64,000 bases of DNA from Bacillota bacterium (GTDB taxonomy: Bacteria > Bacillota > Dethiobacteria > DTU022): contig JAWSUE010000003.1 of the NCBI GenBank assembly GCA_033549065.1, positions 1-64,000 of the forward strand, written 5' to 3'. Both the position numbers and the translations under genes were made by a program. Position 1 is the first letter of the stretch, and each line of letters opens with the position of its first letter. Of this stretch, positions 1 through 8,562 are shown piece by piece. The notes below the pieces were generated by a model. That model saw only the letters and a program-made list of their open reading frames with translations, was not told where the DNA came from and did not search any database.

Positions 1-246
1 GTCGTTTTCAAAGAACGTCTGGGAGCTAAAGTAAAAAAACGCTACGATATTGCTAAAACACCATTACAGCGATTGCTCGAAAAGGATGTGTTAACTGATA
101 AGATGAAAATTAATCTCCTAGATCAGTATCAGAGCTTAAATCCACTTGCTCTCCATCGCCAAATCGAGAGCCTTCTGGCTGCAGAGCTTCACGGCTTTAC
201 TATTGATCTTAACCTTGATAAAGAACCAGCTCTTTCTCTTTCTTAG
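1..246 (+). CDS. Insertion-sequence transposase, C-terminal part (cut by window start)
   Basis: Frame 1 is open from the first base to a TAG at 244-246 and gives 81 residues. The pattern KERLGAKVKKRYDIAKTP, then QRLL, then a conserved L-N-P-x-x-L-x-x-x-I stretch, is the C-terminal tail I associate with DDE integrase-core transposases (rve-type, COG2801-like). The catalytic core would lie upstream, outside the window. There is no sign of frameshift in the visible part, so the element may be intact. Near-identical direct repeats begin at its stop codon. The exact IS family cannot be assigned from the tail alone. Confidence 0.6.
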   Translation, partial: VVFKERLGAKVKKRYDIAKTPLQRLLEKDVLTDKMKINLLDQYQSLNPLALHRQIESLLAAELHGFTIDLNLDKEPALSLS

Positions 247-298
247 GGTAAGATCCTTATATGAGTGAGCCATCCGCTTAGGGTAAGATTTTTATATG
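242..298. repeat. Two 22-bp direct repeats at the transposase 3' end
   Basis: The units at 242-263 and 277-298 both read CTTAGGGTAAGAT, then two variable bases, then TTATATG. They differ at two positions (CC against TT) and lie 35 bp apart. The first unit overlaps the transposase stop codon. Their position suggests transposase-binding subterminal repeats marking the right end of the element; this is inference. Confidence 0.5.
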
Positions 299-365
299 GG
301 TTTACACGGAACATTGATTAAGGTTACAATATTTTTTAGGGCTTATTTAAGAGGAGGCTGACTTG

Positions 366-1046
366 ATGTATAAAGTGGTAAACAAATTTGATTTCAGGCT
401 TACGACTGAAGATGTTCTGAAGGGTCAGGGCATAGATCCGGACCGGGCATCTGATCGGTTGATCGAAACGGCAGAATCGGTAATTGAAACAGCGGAAAGC
501 CTTCTTAAACCGGCAGCCATGTATATACTGGCCAGAGTTTCTGATTTTGAACATCAGAAGGTTACCTTTGAAGGAGGAAGCTTCGAAGGATCATTGGTAG
601 CAAGAGCTATGGCCGGCGCTAAACACCTGTATATTGGCCTATGTACTATCGGAGAAGATTTGGAACTGAAAGTTGAAGAGATGATGAATGAAAATCCCGT
701 TCTGGCTATCGCTCTTGATGGTGCCGGTATTTCTGCTGTCCGGAAGGTATCAGAAACGGTTGAAGATATTATCAGTGCCGAAACCTGTGAATTGAAGCTA
801 TCATTGGGTATGAGAGCCCAACCCGGCCAGGAAGGCTGGCCCCTCGAACAGCAGCGCCAGGTTTTTGAAATCCTGCCTGGTGAAGAGATCGGGGTAAGGC
901 TAACTGAAAGCTGCCTGATGATCCCCAGGAAATCAGTTACCTTTGTTATACCCAGAGGGAAAGAACTGGGCACCAGCGTTGTCCCCTGCGATTTCTGTTC
1001 CAAACGAAACCGCTGTGACTGGAGAAAAGAGAAGCAGGCTGGATAG
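366..1046 (+). CDS. Methionine synthase activation domain-like protein (corrinoid-related)
   Basis: A 226-residue soluble protein. The ATG at 366 is chosen over the TTG at 363 because GAGGAGG at 351-357 then sits 8 nt upstream. The body resembles the B12-dependent methionine synthase activation domain used as a free-standing protein in Clostridia: it has the L-x-E-S-C-x-M-I-P-x-K-S-V segment near residues 175-190. In MetH this domain binds S-adenosylmethionine for reductive remethylation of cob(II)alamin. The C-terminus has a small cysteine cluster, C-D-F-C then C-D-W-R, which could bind metal or Fe-S. It is a single gene between the IS tail and a terminator, and no metH is in view. The family assignment is by remembered pattern, so the exact role is uncertain. 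Confidence 0.55.
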   Translation: MYKVVNKFDFRLTTEDVLKGQGIDPDRASDRLIETAESVIETAESLLKPAAMYILARVSDFEHQKVTFEGGSFEGSLVARAMAGAKHLYIGLCTIGEDLELKVEEMMNENPVLAIALDGAGISAVRKVSETVEDIISAETCELKLSLGMRAQPGQEGWPLEQQRQVFEILPGEEIGVRLTESCLMIPRKSVTFVIPRGKELGTSVVPCDFCSKRNRCDWRKEKQAG

Positions 1047-1066
1047 AACCATTTAGATAAAAAGTG

Positions 1067-1104
1067 AGGCAGAACTCCATTTGGATGTTCTGCCTTATTT
1101 TTTT
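1067..1104. terminator. Bidirectional intrinsic terminator
   Basis: AGGCAGAAC at 1067-1075 pairs with GTTCTGCCT at 1087-1095, with a further TCCA/TGGA pairing inside. On the plus strand the stem is followed by a T-rich tract to 1104, closing the upstream gene. On the minus strand it is followed by CACTTTTT, closing the tRNA transcript. Confidence 0.85.
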
Positions 1105-1178
1105 GGCTCCCCAGGCAGGATTCGAACCTGCAACCTACCGGTTAACAGCCGGCCGCTCTGCCGTTGAGCTACTGAGGA
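1104..1178 (-). tRNA. tRNA-Asn (anticodon GTT)
   Basis: The minus strand folds as a cloverleaf. Acceptor TCCTCAG (1178-1172) pairs with CTGGGGA (1114-1108). The anticodon arm is CCGGC-TGTTAAC-CGG with anticodon GTT, and the T arm carries the GGTTCGAATCC loop. The discriminator is G and the CCA end is encoded (1106-1104). It is 75 nt long including CCA. Confidence 0.95.
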
Positions 1179-1228
1179 ATCTAAACCAGCATTAGTATTA
1201 TACTGAATGCAAATTGGCCCGTCAAGGA

Positions 1229-2623
1229 CTATTTTGAATCTCTGGCCGCGATCTTCTGCAGAATCTCGTCATACTTTTCTTTTGAAATCGGATAAAAAGA
1301 AAGAATAATGATACCGGTTATGAAGAACAGGATCGGTATGGGACCGCAGAGAAGCCTGATTCCGAGCAGTGACAACTCAGTCTGGGGCACATCGGGAATA
1401 TAGCCGAATGCGCTGAGTGTCCAGCCGCTCAGGGCGATGGCAAAGGCCTGCCCCACCTTGCTGGTAAATGTCCATAAACCGTAAAAGACACCTTCCCTTC
1501 TTATACCTTTTTCGGCATAATCATACTCAACAACATCGGGTACTATGGCATAGGGCATTACATACTGGGTGGCAAACCCTACACCAGCTACAGCCATGAT
1601 TATATACGAAAATTCCATCGGAATCCGGTGGCCGATGAGGAAGAAAAGCAATACGGCAAGAGCCATGATAAACATGCCGCTGTTATAGCTCTTCTTTTTA
1701 CCCAAACTTTTTGAGATGTGCGTCCACACGGGGATGAAAATCATGGAACTGATAAGCAGTGAGACCAGGGCCAACTGAAAACCGGTCTCATTACCGTACA
1801 GATAGACATAGTAATAGAGCAGAGCTCCCTGGATAATCGTTATCCCGGTTATATGCAGGGTCCAGGGGATCAGGCAGGTCAGAAATGTTTTCATGCCGAG
1901 AACTTCGGCATAGGATCTGAAAATATTTTGTTTGGTTGGCGCTTCTCTGTGAACCGGTTCCCTTACTGAAAAAACAGTGATCAGAGCAGTAACCATCATT
2001 ATCGCTCCCATTACAGCGCCCATCAGCCTCCAGCCTGAAACCACCTCACCGGTTAAGCCGACCAGCGGAAGGACCAGGCCGGCTCCGACCAGCGTGCCGA
2101 CAACTGCGCTGCTCATCCTGAAAGCATTGAGGACAGTCCGTTCGTTATAGTCGGTTGTAAGTTCCGGAGTGAGCGCTCCATAGGGGATATTGACCAGTGT
2201 ATAGGCGGTGCAAAGCAGGCAGTACATCACGGCAGCCCAGGCGAAGAGGGTCCACTGGTTGATATAGCCGGGTTTGCTGAACATGAGAATCATCATCAGG
2301 AATAGCAGGAAAGAGCCGACAAACATGTACGGACGCCTCCTGCCCCAGCGTGTTCTGGTCCGGTCTGACAGGTAACCTACTGCAGGATCGGTAACCGCGT
2401 CCCACACTTTCCCGATCATCAGGGCAGTCCCCGCCAGGCCTGCAGCCAACCCGACTATATCAGTCATGAAGAAGAGCAGGTAAAATCCCATCATTGTGAA
2501 GAAAAGATTTCCGCCTAAATCACATATTCCAAAACCGAGTTTTGTCTTTAGTGGAAGTTTGCCGCTGAAAATTTCGACTCTCTCAACATTGTCGGGCAAT
2601 ATTGCACCTGCTTTCTTTATCAA
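1229..2623 (-). CDS. GPH-family sugar:cation symporter (MelB/YicJ type)
   Basis: A 464-residue membrane protein of the glycoside-pentoside-hexuronide:cation symporter family (MFS fold, about 12 membrane helices). The N-terminus has G-x-G-I-C-D-L-G-G-N-L-F-F. The family loop motif D-P-x-x-G-Y-L-S-D-R-T-R-T-R-W-G-R-R-R-P lies near residues 85-105. These permeases import sugars, glycosides or uronates with Na+ or H+. The TTG at 2623 has no clear ribosome site; a TTG at 2599 preceded by AGGTG is an alternative giving 456 residues. It diverges from the ThDP enzyme at 2808, and the shared 184-bp gap implies co-regulation, so it probably imports the substrate of that operon. The substrate cannot be told from sequence. 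Confidence 0.85.
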   Translation of the reverse strand: MIKKAGAILPDNVERVEIFSGKLPLKTKLGFGICDLGGNLFFTMMGFYLLFFMTDIVGLAAGLAGTALMIGKVWDAVTDPAVGYLSDRTRTRWGRRRPYMFVGSFLLFLMMILMFSKPGYINQWTLFAWAAVMYCLLCTAYTLVNIPYGALTPELTTDYNERTVLNAFRMSSAVVGTLVGAGLVLPLVGLTGEVVSGWRLMGAVMGAIMMVTALITVFSVREPVHREAPTKQNIFRSYAEVLGMKTFLTCLIPWTLHITGITIIQGALLYYYVYLYGNETGFQLALVSLLISSMIFIPVWTHISKSLGKKKSYNSGMFIMALAVLLFFLIGHRIPMEFSYIIMAVAGVGFATQYVMPYAIVPDVVEYDYAEKGIRREGVFYGLWTFTSKVGQAFAIALSGWTLSAFGYIPDVPQTELSLLGIRLLCGPIPILFFITGIIILSFYPISKEKYDEILQKIAARDSK

Positions 2624-2701
2624 AATTATTTACTTATGTTTCTGAAATACCTCTGCAGCCAGTTAATCTTACAGGGCGTAATTTGTCAATACAATTTTAC
2701 C

Positions 2702-2776
2702 CCTGCAGTTGCAGGATTTTATTGATCTGAAGCGAAATAGATGATCAATTGTTAAATTATGGTTTTAGTTTATAGG
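2702..2776 (+). promoter_or_regulatory. Divergent control region: palindrome and weak promoter
   Basis: The gap between the symporter and the ThDP gene holds a perfect palindrome, CCTGCAGTTGCAGG, at 2702-2715 (operator candidate or small hairpin). It also has a weak promoter-like pair for the plus strand, TTGTTA at 2749-2754 and TATAGG at 2771-2776 (16-bp spacer). A strong GAGGAGG site at 2793-2799 serves the GTG start at 2808. No regulator gene is adjacent. Confidence 0.35.
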
Positions 2777-2807
2777 TTGTGGCAGAACCTGTGAGGAGGT
2801 TGGCGTA

Positions 2808-4604
2808 GTGCGTTTAACAGGCGGTGAGTTAATTGCCCGGGCTTTGATTCAAACCGGAGTTCCCTGGGTGGCCGGAATTCCCGGTCACGGTTGTCTGGCT
2901 CTTGTCGATGCTTTTTATAAAAATAGAGATGAATTGCCCCTGTACATGGTCCGTCACGAGCAAAGTGCAGCCCATATGGCCGATGGTTATTTTCGCGTAA
3001 CCGGCAGACCGGCTGCTGCGTTTACATCGATCGGTCCGGGTGCTCTTAACCTGGCTGTCGGACTGGCTACCTCTTTCGTTGATTCCACAGCGCTGCTGGC
3101 GCTGATCGGTGAGACCCATACTTATATGTTCGGCCGGGGCGTCCTCCAGGAGATTGAACGACGCCGGGCCGCCGATTCATTAAGCGCGCTGGCCCCGCTA
3201 ACAAAATATTCACAGCTGATTACCCGGGTTGACCAGCTTCCCCACGCCCTTAACCGTTCTTTTAGAGCTATCCATACCGGGCGGCCCGGACCGGCAGTTA
3301 TCGCTTTGCCGATGGATGTTCAGGCAGATGGGATGGAAATTGATCCGGAAGCTCTCACTTTTACTTTTCCCGGACCGGCCGGACCGCCCGGCCTGGAAAT
3401 TTATGAAGCGGCCAAACTGCTGCTTGAAGCAAAACGGCCGCTTATTCTGGCCGGTGGCGGTGTCCTCCGCGCAGGCGCATCCGGAGCGCTGGTAAAACTT
3501 GCCGAGAGAATTGGCGCGGCCATGATCACCACCATGGCCGGGAAAAGTTCCGTCCCGGAAGATCATCCCCTTTATGCCTGGCATGCCGGTTCCAAAGGAA
3601 CATCCTGCGGTAATGCGCTGGCTGCCAGTGCTGATGTAGTCCTTGCAGTTGGCTGTCGTTTCGCTGATGAAACGACATCATCTTACCGTCACGGGATCAG
3701 TTTTAAAATACCGCCGGCCAGGTTGATTCACATTGATGTCGATGGAACAGAAATCGGCAAGAATTACCCAGTGGAAATCGGCCTCTGCGGTGATGCCCGT
3801 TTGATTCTGGAAGCTCTGGTTGACGAGTTGGGGAAACCGGATAAAAATATGCTTGACACACCTTATGCGGCTGAAATAGCCAAGACCCGTGAACTCTGGT
3901 TCAAAGAGCTGGCAGAATTTAACATAACTGCTTCTCCGATTACTGTATCCGGCGCTCTGAAGGAGATCCGTTCTGCCCTTCCACGCAGCGGATACCTGGT
4001 TACATCCTCCGGGCACAGCCAGGCCCAGGTTCTGCAGGAATTTCCTTTCTATGAGCCGGGCACTCTGGTCACAACCGGCGGTTTCTCAACAATGGGCTTT
4101 TCACTGCCCGCAGCATTCGGTGTAAAACTGGCCAAACCTGAGGAAGCAGTTATAGCCCTGGTCGGAGATGGTGATTTTCTGATGACCGCCCAGGAACTGG
4201 CCACGGCAAGACAGTACGACCTGGGAGTGGTTATAGTAGTTCTCAACAACAACGGCTTTTTATCGATCCGGGATCTCCAGACTGATGTTTACGGAGAAGC
4301 CCGGCGTTATGCCACCGAGTTTACCAATCGAAAAGGAGACAGTGTTTCTCCCGATCTTACCGCAATGGCCAGCGCTTTTAGCATTCCGGCGGTTAATGTA
4401 TCGGAACCCGGTGAGGTTGAACCGGCTGTTAGAAGAGCAATAGCCGAAGGTGGCCCCTGGCTGATCGAGGTCACAGTGAACCGCGAATATCCCTGGTCCG
4501 GCGGAAAGGCAGCCGGCTGGTGGGATGTACCGGTACCCGAATACCTCGTGGAACAAAGAAAGAATTATTTGAATGCCCGCCGTGAAGAACGGCTGTATCG
4601 CTGA
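2808..4604 (+). CDS. ThDP-dependent enzyme of the acetolactate synthase-like family
   Basis: A 598-residue protein with the three-domain layout of acetolactate synthase-type thiamine diphosphate enzymes: Pyr domain, Rossmann-like middle domain, PP domain. The catalytic glutamate is E51 in R-H-E-Q-S-A-A-H. The ThDP/Mg2+ motif begins G-D-G-D-F at about 453-457 and ends N-N-N-G at about 480-483. It is unlikely to be biosynthetic IlvB: there is no small subunit nearby, and its neighbours are a sugar symporter, a Gfo/Idh/MocA oxidoreductase and a sugar-acid-type dehydratase. The middle domain also diverges from that of IlvB. A decarboxylase, carboligase or C-C hydrolase acting on a 2-keto acid or diketone from a sugar acid or cyclitol is the likely role. 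The GTG start has a GAGGAGG site 8 nt upstream. First gene of a three-gene operon. Confidence 0.8.
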   Translation: MRLTGGELIARALIQTGVPWVAGIPGHGCLALVDAFYKNRDELPLYMVRHEQSAAHMADGYFRVTGRPAAAFTSIGPGALNLAVGLATSFVDSTALLALIGETHTYMFGRGVLQEIERRRAADSLSALAPLTKYSQLITRVDQLPHALNRSFRAIHTGRPGPAVIALPMDVQADGMEIDPEALTFTFPGPAGPPGLEIYEAAKLLLEAKRPLILAGGGVLRAGASGALVKLAERIGAAMITTMAGKSSVPEDHPLYAWHAGSKGTSCGNALAASADVVLAVGCRFADETTSSYRHGISFKIPPARLIHIDVDGTEIGKNYPVEIGLCGDARLILEALVDELGKPDKNMLDTPYAAEIAKTRELWFKELAEFNITASPITVSGALKEIRSALPRSGYLVTSSGHSQAQVLQEFPFYEPGTLVTTGGFSTMGFSLPAAFGVKLAKPEEAVIALVGDGDFLMTAQELATARQYDLGVVIVVLNNNGFLSIRDLQTDVYGEARRYATEFTNRKGDSVSPDLTAMASAFSIPAVNVSEPGEVEPAVRRAIAEGGPWLIEVTVNREYPWSGGKAAGWWDVPVPEYLVEQRKNYLNARREERLYR

Positions 4605-4620
4605 TTGAGGAGAGGAAACT

Positions 4621-5718
4621 ATGATCAATGTGCTTTTTGCCGGATGCGGCAGGATCTCCGATCTGCATGCCCTGGGCTACGAAAATAACCCGGATGCAAA
4701 GATTTACGGACTATTCGATCCGGATACCGAAAAAGCGGAAAATAAATCTAATCAATGGAAGGCAGAAAAAGTATACCCGAGCTATGCGGAAGCTCTGGCT
4801 GACCCGGCAATTACCCTGGTTGAAATTTTAACTCCCCATCACCTCCACTGCGAGATGGCAGTAGAGGCAGCTAAAGCGGGCAAGCATGTTTCGCTGCAGA
4901 AGCCGATGGCCATGAGCCTGGAAGAAGCAGACAGGATTATTGAAGCTGCCGAAAAAAACAGGATTACCCTCCGCATCTATGAAAACTTTGTCTATTATCC
5001 TCCATATGTTAAAGCCCGTGATTTAATCATGGAAGGAGCAATCGGTGATCCGCTTTCTTTTAACCTGCGCGTTCGCTGCGGCTTTAGCCCCAATGCCTGG
5101 GATATTCCAATCGATTCCTGGCAGTGGCGTTTTAACCCAAAAACAGGCGGCGGTTGCCCGGTAATGTTTGATCACAATTACCATAACTTTTCACTGGCCC
5201 TCTTTTTGCTCGGACCGGTTGAGAAAATAGCAGCCTGGACCGGAGAGACCGAAGTTATCCAAGACAGCGGACTGACCGTGGATACCCCAGCGGCGGTGAT
5301 CTGGAAATATAAAAATAAGAGCACTATCGGGTTGATGGATGTTGTGATGGCACCCGAGCTTATAATTGACAGCAACTACTATGCAGACGAAAGCAGACTG
5401 GAAATTACGGGAACCAGAGGGATAATTTTTGTTAACCGCTGTACCGGACAGCTGCAGAACCGTCCCCCGGTCGAGCTTTATGCAGAAGGAATTACTACAT
5501 CATATGAGCATATCCCGGCCGGCTGGGAAGAGAGTTTTAAGGCAGCTACCAGGGATATGATCGATTCTATTATGGAAGGCCGGCAACCAAGGCTCTCGGG
5601 TAAAGAGGGCAGGGATGCCCTGGCTATGACCCTTGCCGCCGGGAATTCAGCCTCTTCGGGCCAGACAGTTTATCTCGATTCACCGGCTCCGGGAAAGGTG
5701 GATCAAGCAGATGACTGA
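4621..5718 (+). CDS. Gfo/Idh/MocA-family NAD(P)-dependent oxidoreductase
   Basis: A 365-residue dehydrogenase. The N-terminal Rossmann fold has G-C-G-R-I-S-D-L-H near residues 8-16. The family E-x-x-T-P-x-x-x-H appears as E-I-L-T-P-H-H-L-H, and the E-K-P-M-A motif appears as Q-K-P-M-A (residues about 97-101). Replacement of the usual Glu by Gln before the catalytic Lys is unusual, though Lys itself is kept. Members oxidise or reduce hydroxyls of sugars, inositols and their acids. It lies 16 bp after the ThDP gene behind GAGGAGAGG, and its end overlaps the dehydratase start as ATGACTGA. It probably oxidises or epimerises the imported sugar before dehydration. Confidence 0.85.
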   Translation: MINVLFAGCGRISDLHALGYENNPDAKIYGLFDPDTEKAENKSNQWKAEKVYPSYAEALADPAITLVEILTPHHLHCEMAVEAAKAGKHVSLQKPMAMSLEEADRIIEAAEKNRITLRIYENFVYYPPYVKARDLIMEGAIGDPLSFNLRVRCGFSPNAWDIPIDSWQWRFNPKTGGGCPVMFDHNYHNFSLALFLLGPVEKIAAWTGETEVIQDSGLTVDTPAAVIWKYKNKSTIGLMDVVMAPELIIDSNYYADESRLEITGTRGIIFVNRCTGQLQNRPPVELYAEGITTSYEHIPAGWEESFKAATRDMIDSIMEGRQPRLSGKEGRDALAMTLAAGNSASSGQTVYLDSPAPGKVDQADD

Positions 5719-7390
5719 TAAAGGGAAAAAGATCAGCAATGAACTAACCGAAGGACTGGAAAGAACCGCGCATCGGGCTTTACTTCTCGGTCTGGGAATG
5801 AACCGCAGCGATTTCGGGAAACCGTTGATCGGTATTGCCAATTCACAAACCGACCTGGTTCCCGGGCATATGCATTTAAACGAACTTTCCGCTGTAATCC
5901 GTGAGGGAATTGCCGCCGGCGGCGGCATTGCCCGCGAATTCCACACCTGTGCTGTCTGCGACGGGCTGGCCCAAGGGCATGCAGGCATGAACTATTCCCT
6001 TCCCAGCCGTGAAAATATTGCCGATACTGTCGAGATCATGACCCGCGCTCACTGCCTGGACGGTCTGGTTCTCCTATGCGGATGCGATAAGATTGTTCCC
6101 GGCCAGTTGATGGCAGCCCTGAGGCTGGACATCCCGACTATCATGGTCACTGCAGGCTGCATGACAGAAGGCCGGTGCGGCAGTCATCACAGCTTAACCT
6201 TAAGCAGTATGCGTGAACTTGCCGGTGCGGCTGCTTCGGGAAAAATTTCTGCTGAAGAACTTGCAGCGGTTGAAGAAGCAGCAATACCCGGAGCAGGAAG
6301 CTGTGCCATGCTGGGTACAGCAAATACCATGTCTTACCTGGCGGAAGCGATGGGGATAACCTTACCCGGAATGGGAGCAGCTCCCGCCCGCAGCGCTTGT
6401 AAACTTCGTCTTGCCAGAAGCAGTGGTGAGCAAATCGTCGAATTGGTTAACCGGGGGATTACGACCAGGCAGATTATCAACCGCAGCGCCCTGTTGAATG
6501 CCATTGCAGTTGATATGGCCCTGGGTGGCTCAACAAACAGTATTCTACACCTGCTTGCCCTGGCAGCCGAGGGAAACATTGAATTGAAGCTAAAAGACTT
6601 TGATCATATATCCGATCTAATACCCCATTTATGTGACCTGCTTCCCGGTGGTAATTACCCCGTATCCGAATTTTACCATGAAGGCGGAGTTCAGGCTTTG
6701 CTGGCAGAACTGAAGACCTGCTTACCCGATGGGTCAGTTAAGAATGTCCTGGGCAAATCTGTTAATGAAATGGTCGGGGACTGGAAAAAAGATCGTTCCA
6801 TGCTAAAAACCGGGAAAGTGATCCATCCCCTCTCCGATCCGATTCACCCCAGCGGCGGTTTAACAGTTCTTTACGGCAACCTTGCCCCGGAGGGCGCAGT
6901 TCTTAAAAAAGCTGCTGTAAAAATGGACCAGGAGATCTTTGAAGGCAGGGCACAGACCTTTGATTGTCTTGAAGATGCAATTGAAAAGGCATTGGCGAAT
7001 AAAATAGAGAGCGGTTCGATCGTCGTCTTACGCTATGAAGGCCCCCGGGGTGGACCAGGAATGCGGGAGATACACATGTTAAGCGCTCTGCTGAGCGGAA
7101 TGAAGAGTGGTACAGCGGTAGTCACCGACGGTCGCTTTTCCGGTTCTACACGCGGTCTCTGTATCGGTCATGTTACCCCCGAGGCTGCTTCAGGAGGGCC
7201 GATTGCCCTGGTTCGTGATGGAGATTTAATCCGCATTGACCTGAAAAAACGTGAAATTTCTATCCTGGTAGATCAAAAGATCCTGAAAGATAGAAAACCC
7301 TCTGCACCTGATAAAAATATTTCCCGGGGAATCCTGACCCGTTACGGCAACCTGGCCGGTTCTGCTTCTGAGGGAGCTATCCTGAACTAA
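5711..7390 (+). CDS. IlvD/Edd-family dehydratase
   Basis: A 559-residue Fe-S dehydratase related to dihydroxy-acid dehydratase, phosphogluconate dehydratase and sugar-acid dehydratases. The ATG at 5711 overlaps the previous stop. Family motifs are G-H-x-G-M-N-Y-S-L-P-S-R-E, G-C-D-K-I-V-P-G with cluster Cys125, G-S-C-A-M-L-G-T-A-N-T-M with cluster Cys198, and the C-terminal G-G-P-G-M-R-E and D-G-R-F-S-G stretches. The first region reads Q-T-D-L-V-P-G-H, as in E. coli-type [4Fe-4S] enzymes, rather than carrying a third cysteine. Extra cysteines sit at C80 and C83. Genomic context (symporter, oxidoreductase, ThDP enzyme, no ilvC or leu genes) favours a sugar acid as substrate over dihydroxyisovalerate. 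Last gene of the operon. Confidence 0.85.
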   Translation: MTDKGKKISNELTEGLERTAHRALLLGLGMNRSDFGKPLIGIANSQTDLVPGHMHLNELSAVIREGIAAGGGIAREFHTCAVCDGLAQGHAGMNYSLPSRENIADTVEIMTRAHCLDGLVLLCGCDKIVPGQLMAALRLDIPTIMVTAGCMTEGRCGSHHSLTLSSMRELAGAAASGKISAEELAAVEEAAIPGAGSCAMLGTANTMSYLAEAMGITLPGMGAAPARSACKLRLARSSGEQIVELVNRGITTRQIINRSALLNAIAVDMALGGSTNSILHLLALAAEGNIELKLKDFDHISDLIPHLCDLLPGGNYPVSEFYHEGGVQALLAELKTCLPDGSVKNVLGKSVNEMVGDWKKDRSMLKTGKVIHPLSDPIHPSGGLTVLYGNLAPEGAVLKKAAVKMDQEIFEGRAQTFDCLEDAIEKALANKIESGSIVVLRYEGPRGGPGMREIHMLSALLSGMKSGTAVVTDGRFSGSTRGLCIGHVTPEAASGGPIALVRDGDLIRIDLKKREISILVDQKILKDRKPSAPDKNISRGILTRYGNLAGSASEGAILN

Positions 7391-7393
7391 AAA

Positions 7394-7419
7394 CGGCAGG
7401 CTTTCTTAACAGCCTGCCG
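7394..7419. terminator. Bidirectional terminator between the dehydratase and rpoD
   Basis: CGGCAGGCT at 7394-7402 pairs with AGCCTGCCG at 7411-7419. On the minus strand the stem is followed by TTTTTAG, a good intrinsic terminator for rpoD. On the plus strand the following tract is weaker (CATTTAGTTT). Confidence 0.85.
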
Positions 7420-7446
7420 CATTTAGTTTACAGAATCATAAACTGC

Positions 7447-8562
7447 TTATTCGAGATAATCACGAAGCCTTTTACTGCGCATCGGGTGCCGCAGTTTCCG
7501 GAGAGCTTTAGCTTCGATTTGGCGAATCCTCTCCCTGGTTACACCAAAGTACTGTCCTACTTCCTCGAGTGTACGGGACCTTCCGTCATCCAGACCGAAC
7601 CGCAGGCGAAGAACTTTTTCCTCCCGGGCTGAAAGAGTATCGAGCACATCTTCGAGCTGTTCCTTGAGCAGTTCAAAGGCAGCAGCATCGGCCGGGGCCT
7701 GAGCTTCATGGTCTTCTATAAAATCTCCGAGATGGCTGTCATCTTCTTCCCCGATGGGAGTTTCCAGTGAAACCGGCTCCTGGGCAATTTTCAGAATTTC
7801 CCGAACCCGTTCTTCGCTGATATTCATTTCCTGGGCAATTTCTTCGGGAAGCGGCTCGCGGCCCAGTTCCTGAACAAGCTGGCGCGAAATCCTGATCAGT
7901 TTGTTGATCGTTTCCACCATATGAACCGGGATCCGGATTGTTCTGGCCTGATCAGCAATAGCCCTGGTAATTGCCTGACGTATCCACCAGGTTGCATAGG
8001 TGCTGAATTTATATCCTTTTCGATAATCGAACTTTTCAACAGCCTTGATCAGTCCAAGGTTGCCTTCCTGGATCAGATCCAGGAACAGCATGCCCCGACC
8101 GACATATTTCTTGGCAATGCTGACAACCAGCCTCAGATTTGCCTCGGCCAGCCTTCTCCTTGCCTCGTCGCTGTTATGTTCAATAGCCTGGGCCAGCTCG
8201 ACTTCTTCTTCTGGAGTTAAAAGCGGAATTTTACCGATTTCCTTCAGGTACATACGAACGGGATCATTAACAGCGACCCCTTCGGGAGCCGTAAGGAGAT
8301 CTGCGCTCTCCGTTTTCGAATCACCTTCTGTATCACTATCATGATCTGCATCCTGAACATCGGATACGGAATCATCGGTAATGTCGATTCCTTCCTGCAC
8401 TAATTTATCATAGAAAATATCAAGAGCTTCTACAGAGAGTTCGTAAGGCTGCAAGGTATCAATGATCTCCTTGTAACTGATTGAACCCTTGCTCTTACCA
8501 CGCTCAAACAGCTCATGCTGTGCATCTTCCAGTGAAATTGTTTTTTCTACATCTTTAGCCAT
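7447..8562 (-). CDS. rpoD: Primary RNA polymerase sigma factor (SigA/RpoD)
   Basis: A 371-residue housekeeping sigma-70 factor of the short Firmicutes form, without the long non-conserved insertion of proteobacterial RpoD. Visible regions are 1.1 at the N-terminus, an acidic linker (about 60-85), region 1.2 ([11 protein letters not shown]), region 2 with the -10 recognition helix [14 protein letters not shown], region 3, and region 4 with the -35 recognition helix ending [18 protein letters not shown]. Its ATG overlaps the dnaG stop by 8 nt (ATGGCTAA), so the two are translationally coupled in the classic dnaG-rpoD operon. It ends 28 bp before an intrinsic terminator. Confidence 0.98.
   Translation of the reverse strand: MAKDVEKTISLEDAQHELFERGKSKGSISYKEIIDTLQPYELSVEALDIFYDKLVQEGIDITDDSVSDVQDADHDSDTEGDSKTESADLLTAPEGVAVNDPVRMYLKEIGKIPLLTPEEEVELAQAIEHNSDEARRRLAEANLRLVVSIAKKYVGRGMLFLDLIQEGNLGLIKAVEKFDYRKGYKFSTYATWWIRQAITRAIADQARTIRIPVHMVETINKLIRISRQLVQELGREPLPEEIAQEMNISEERVREILKIAQEPVSLETPIGEEDDSHLGDFIEDHEAQAPADAAAFELLKEQLEDVLDTLSAREEKVLRLRFGLDDGRSRTLEEVGQYFGVTRERIRQIEAKALRKLRHPMRSKRLRDYLE

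Noticed and set aside
554-1003. 149-residue frame opposite the MetH activation-like gene
   Set aside because: Shadow of the real plus-strand gene, which has a strong ribosome site and terminator.
2702-2715. Palindrome CCTGCAGTTGCAGG read as a terminator
   Set aside because: It lies between divergent starts, has a 2-nt centre and only a short broken T tract; operator or chance palindrome is more likely.
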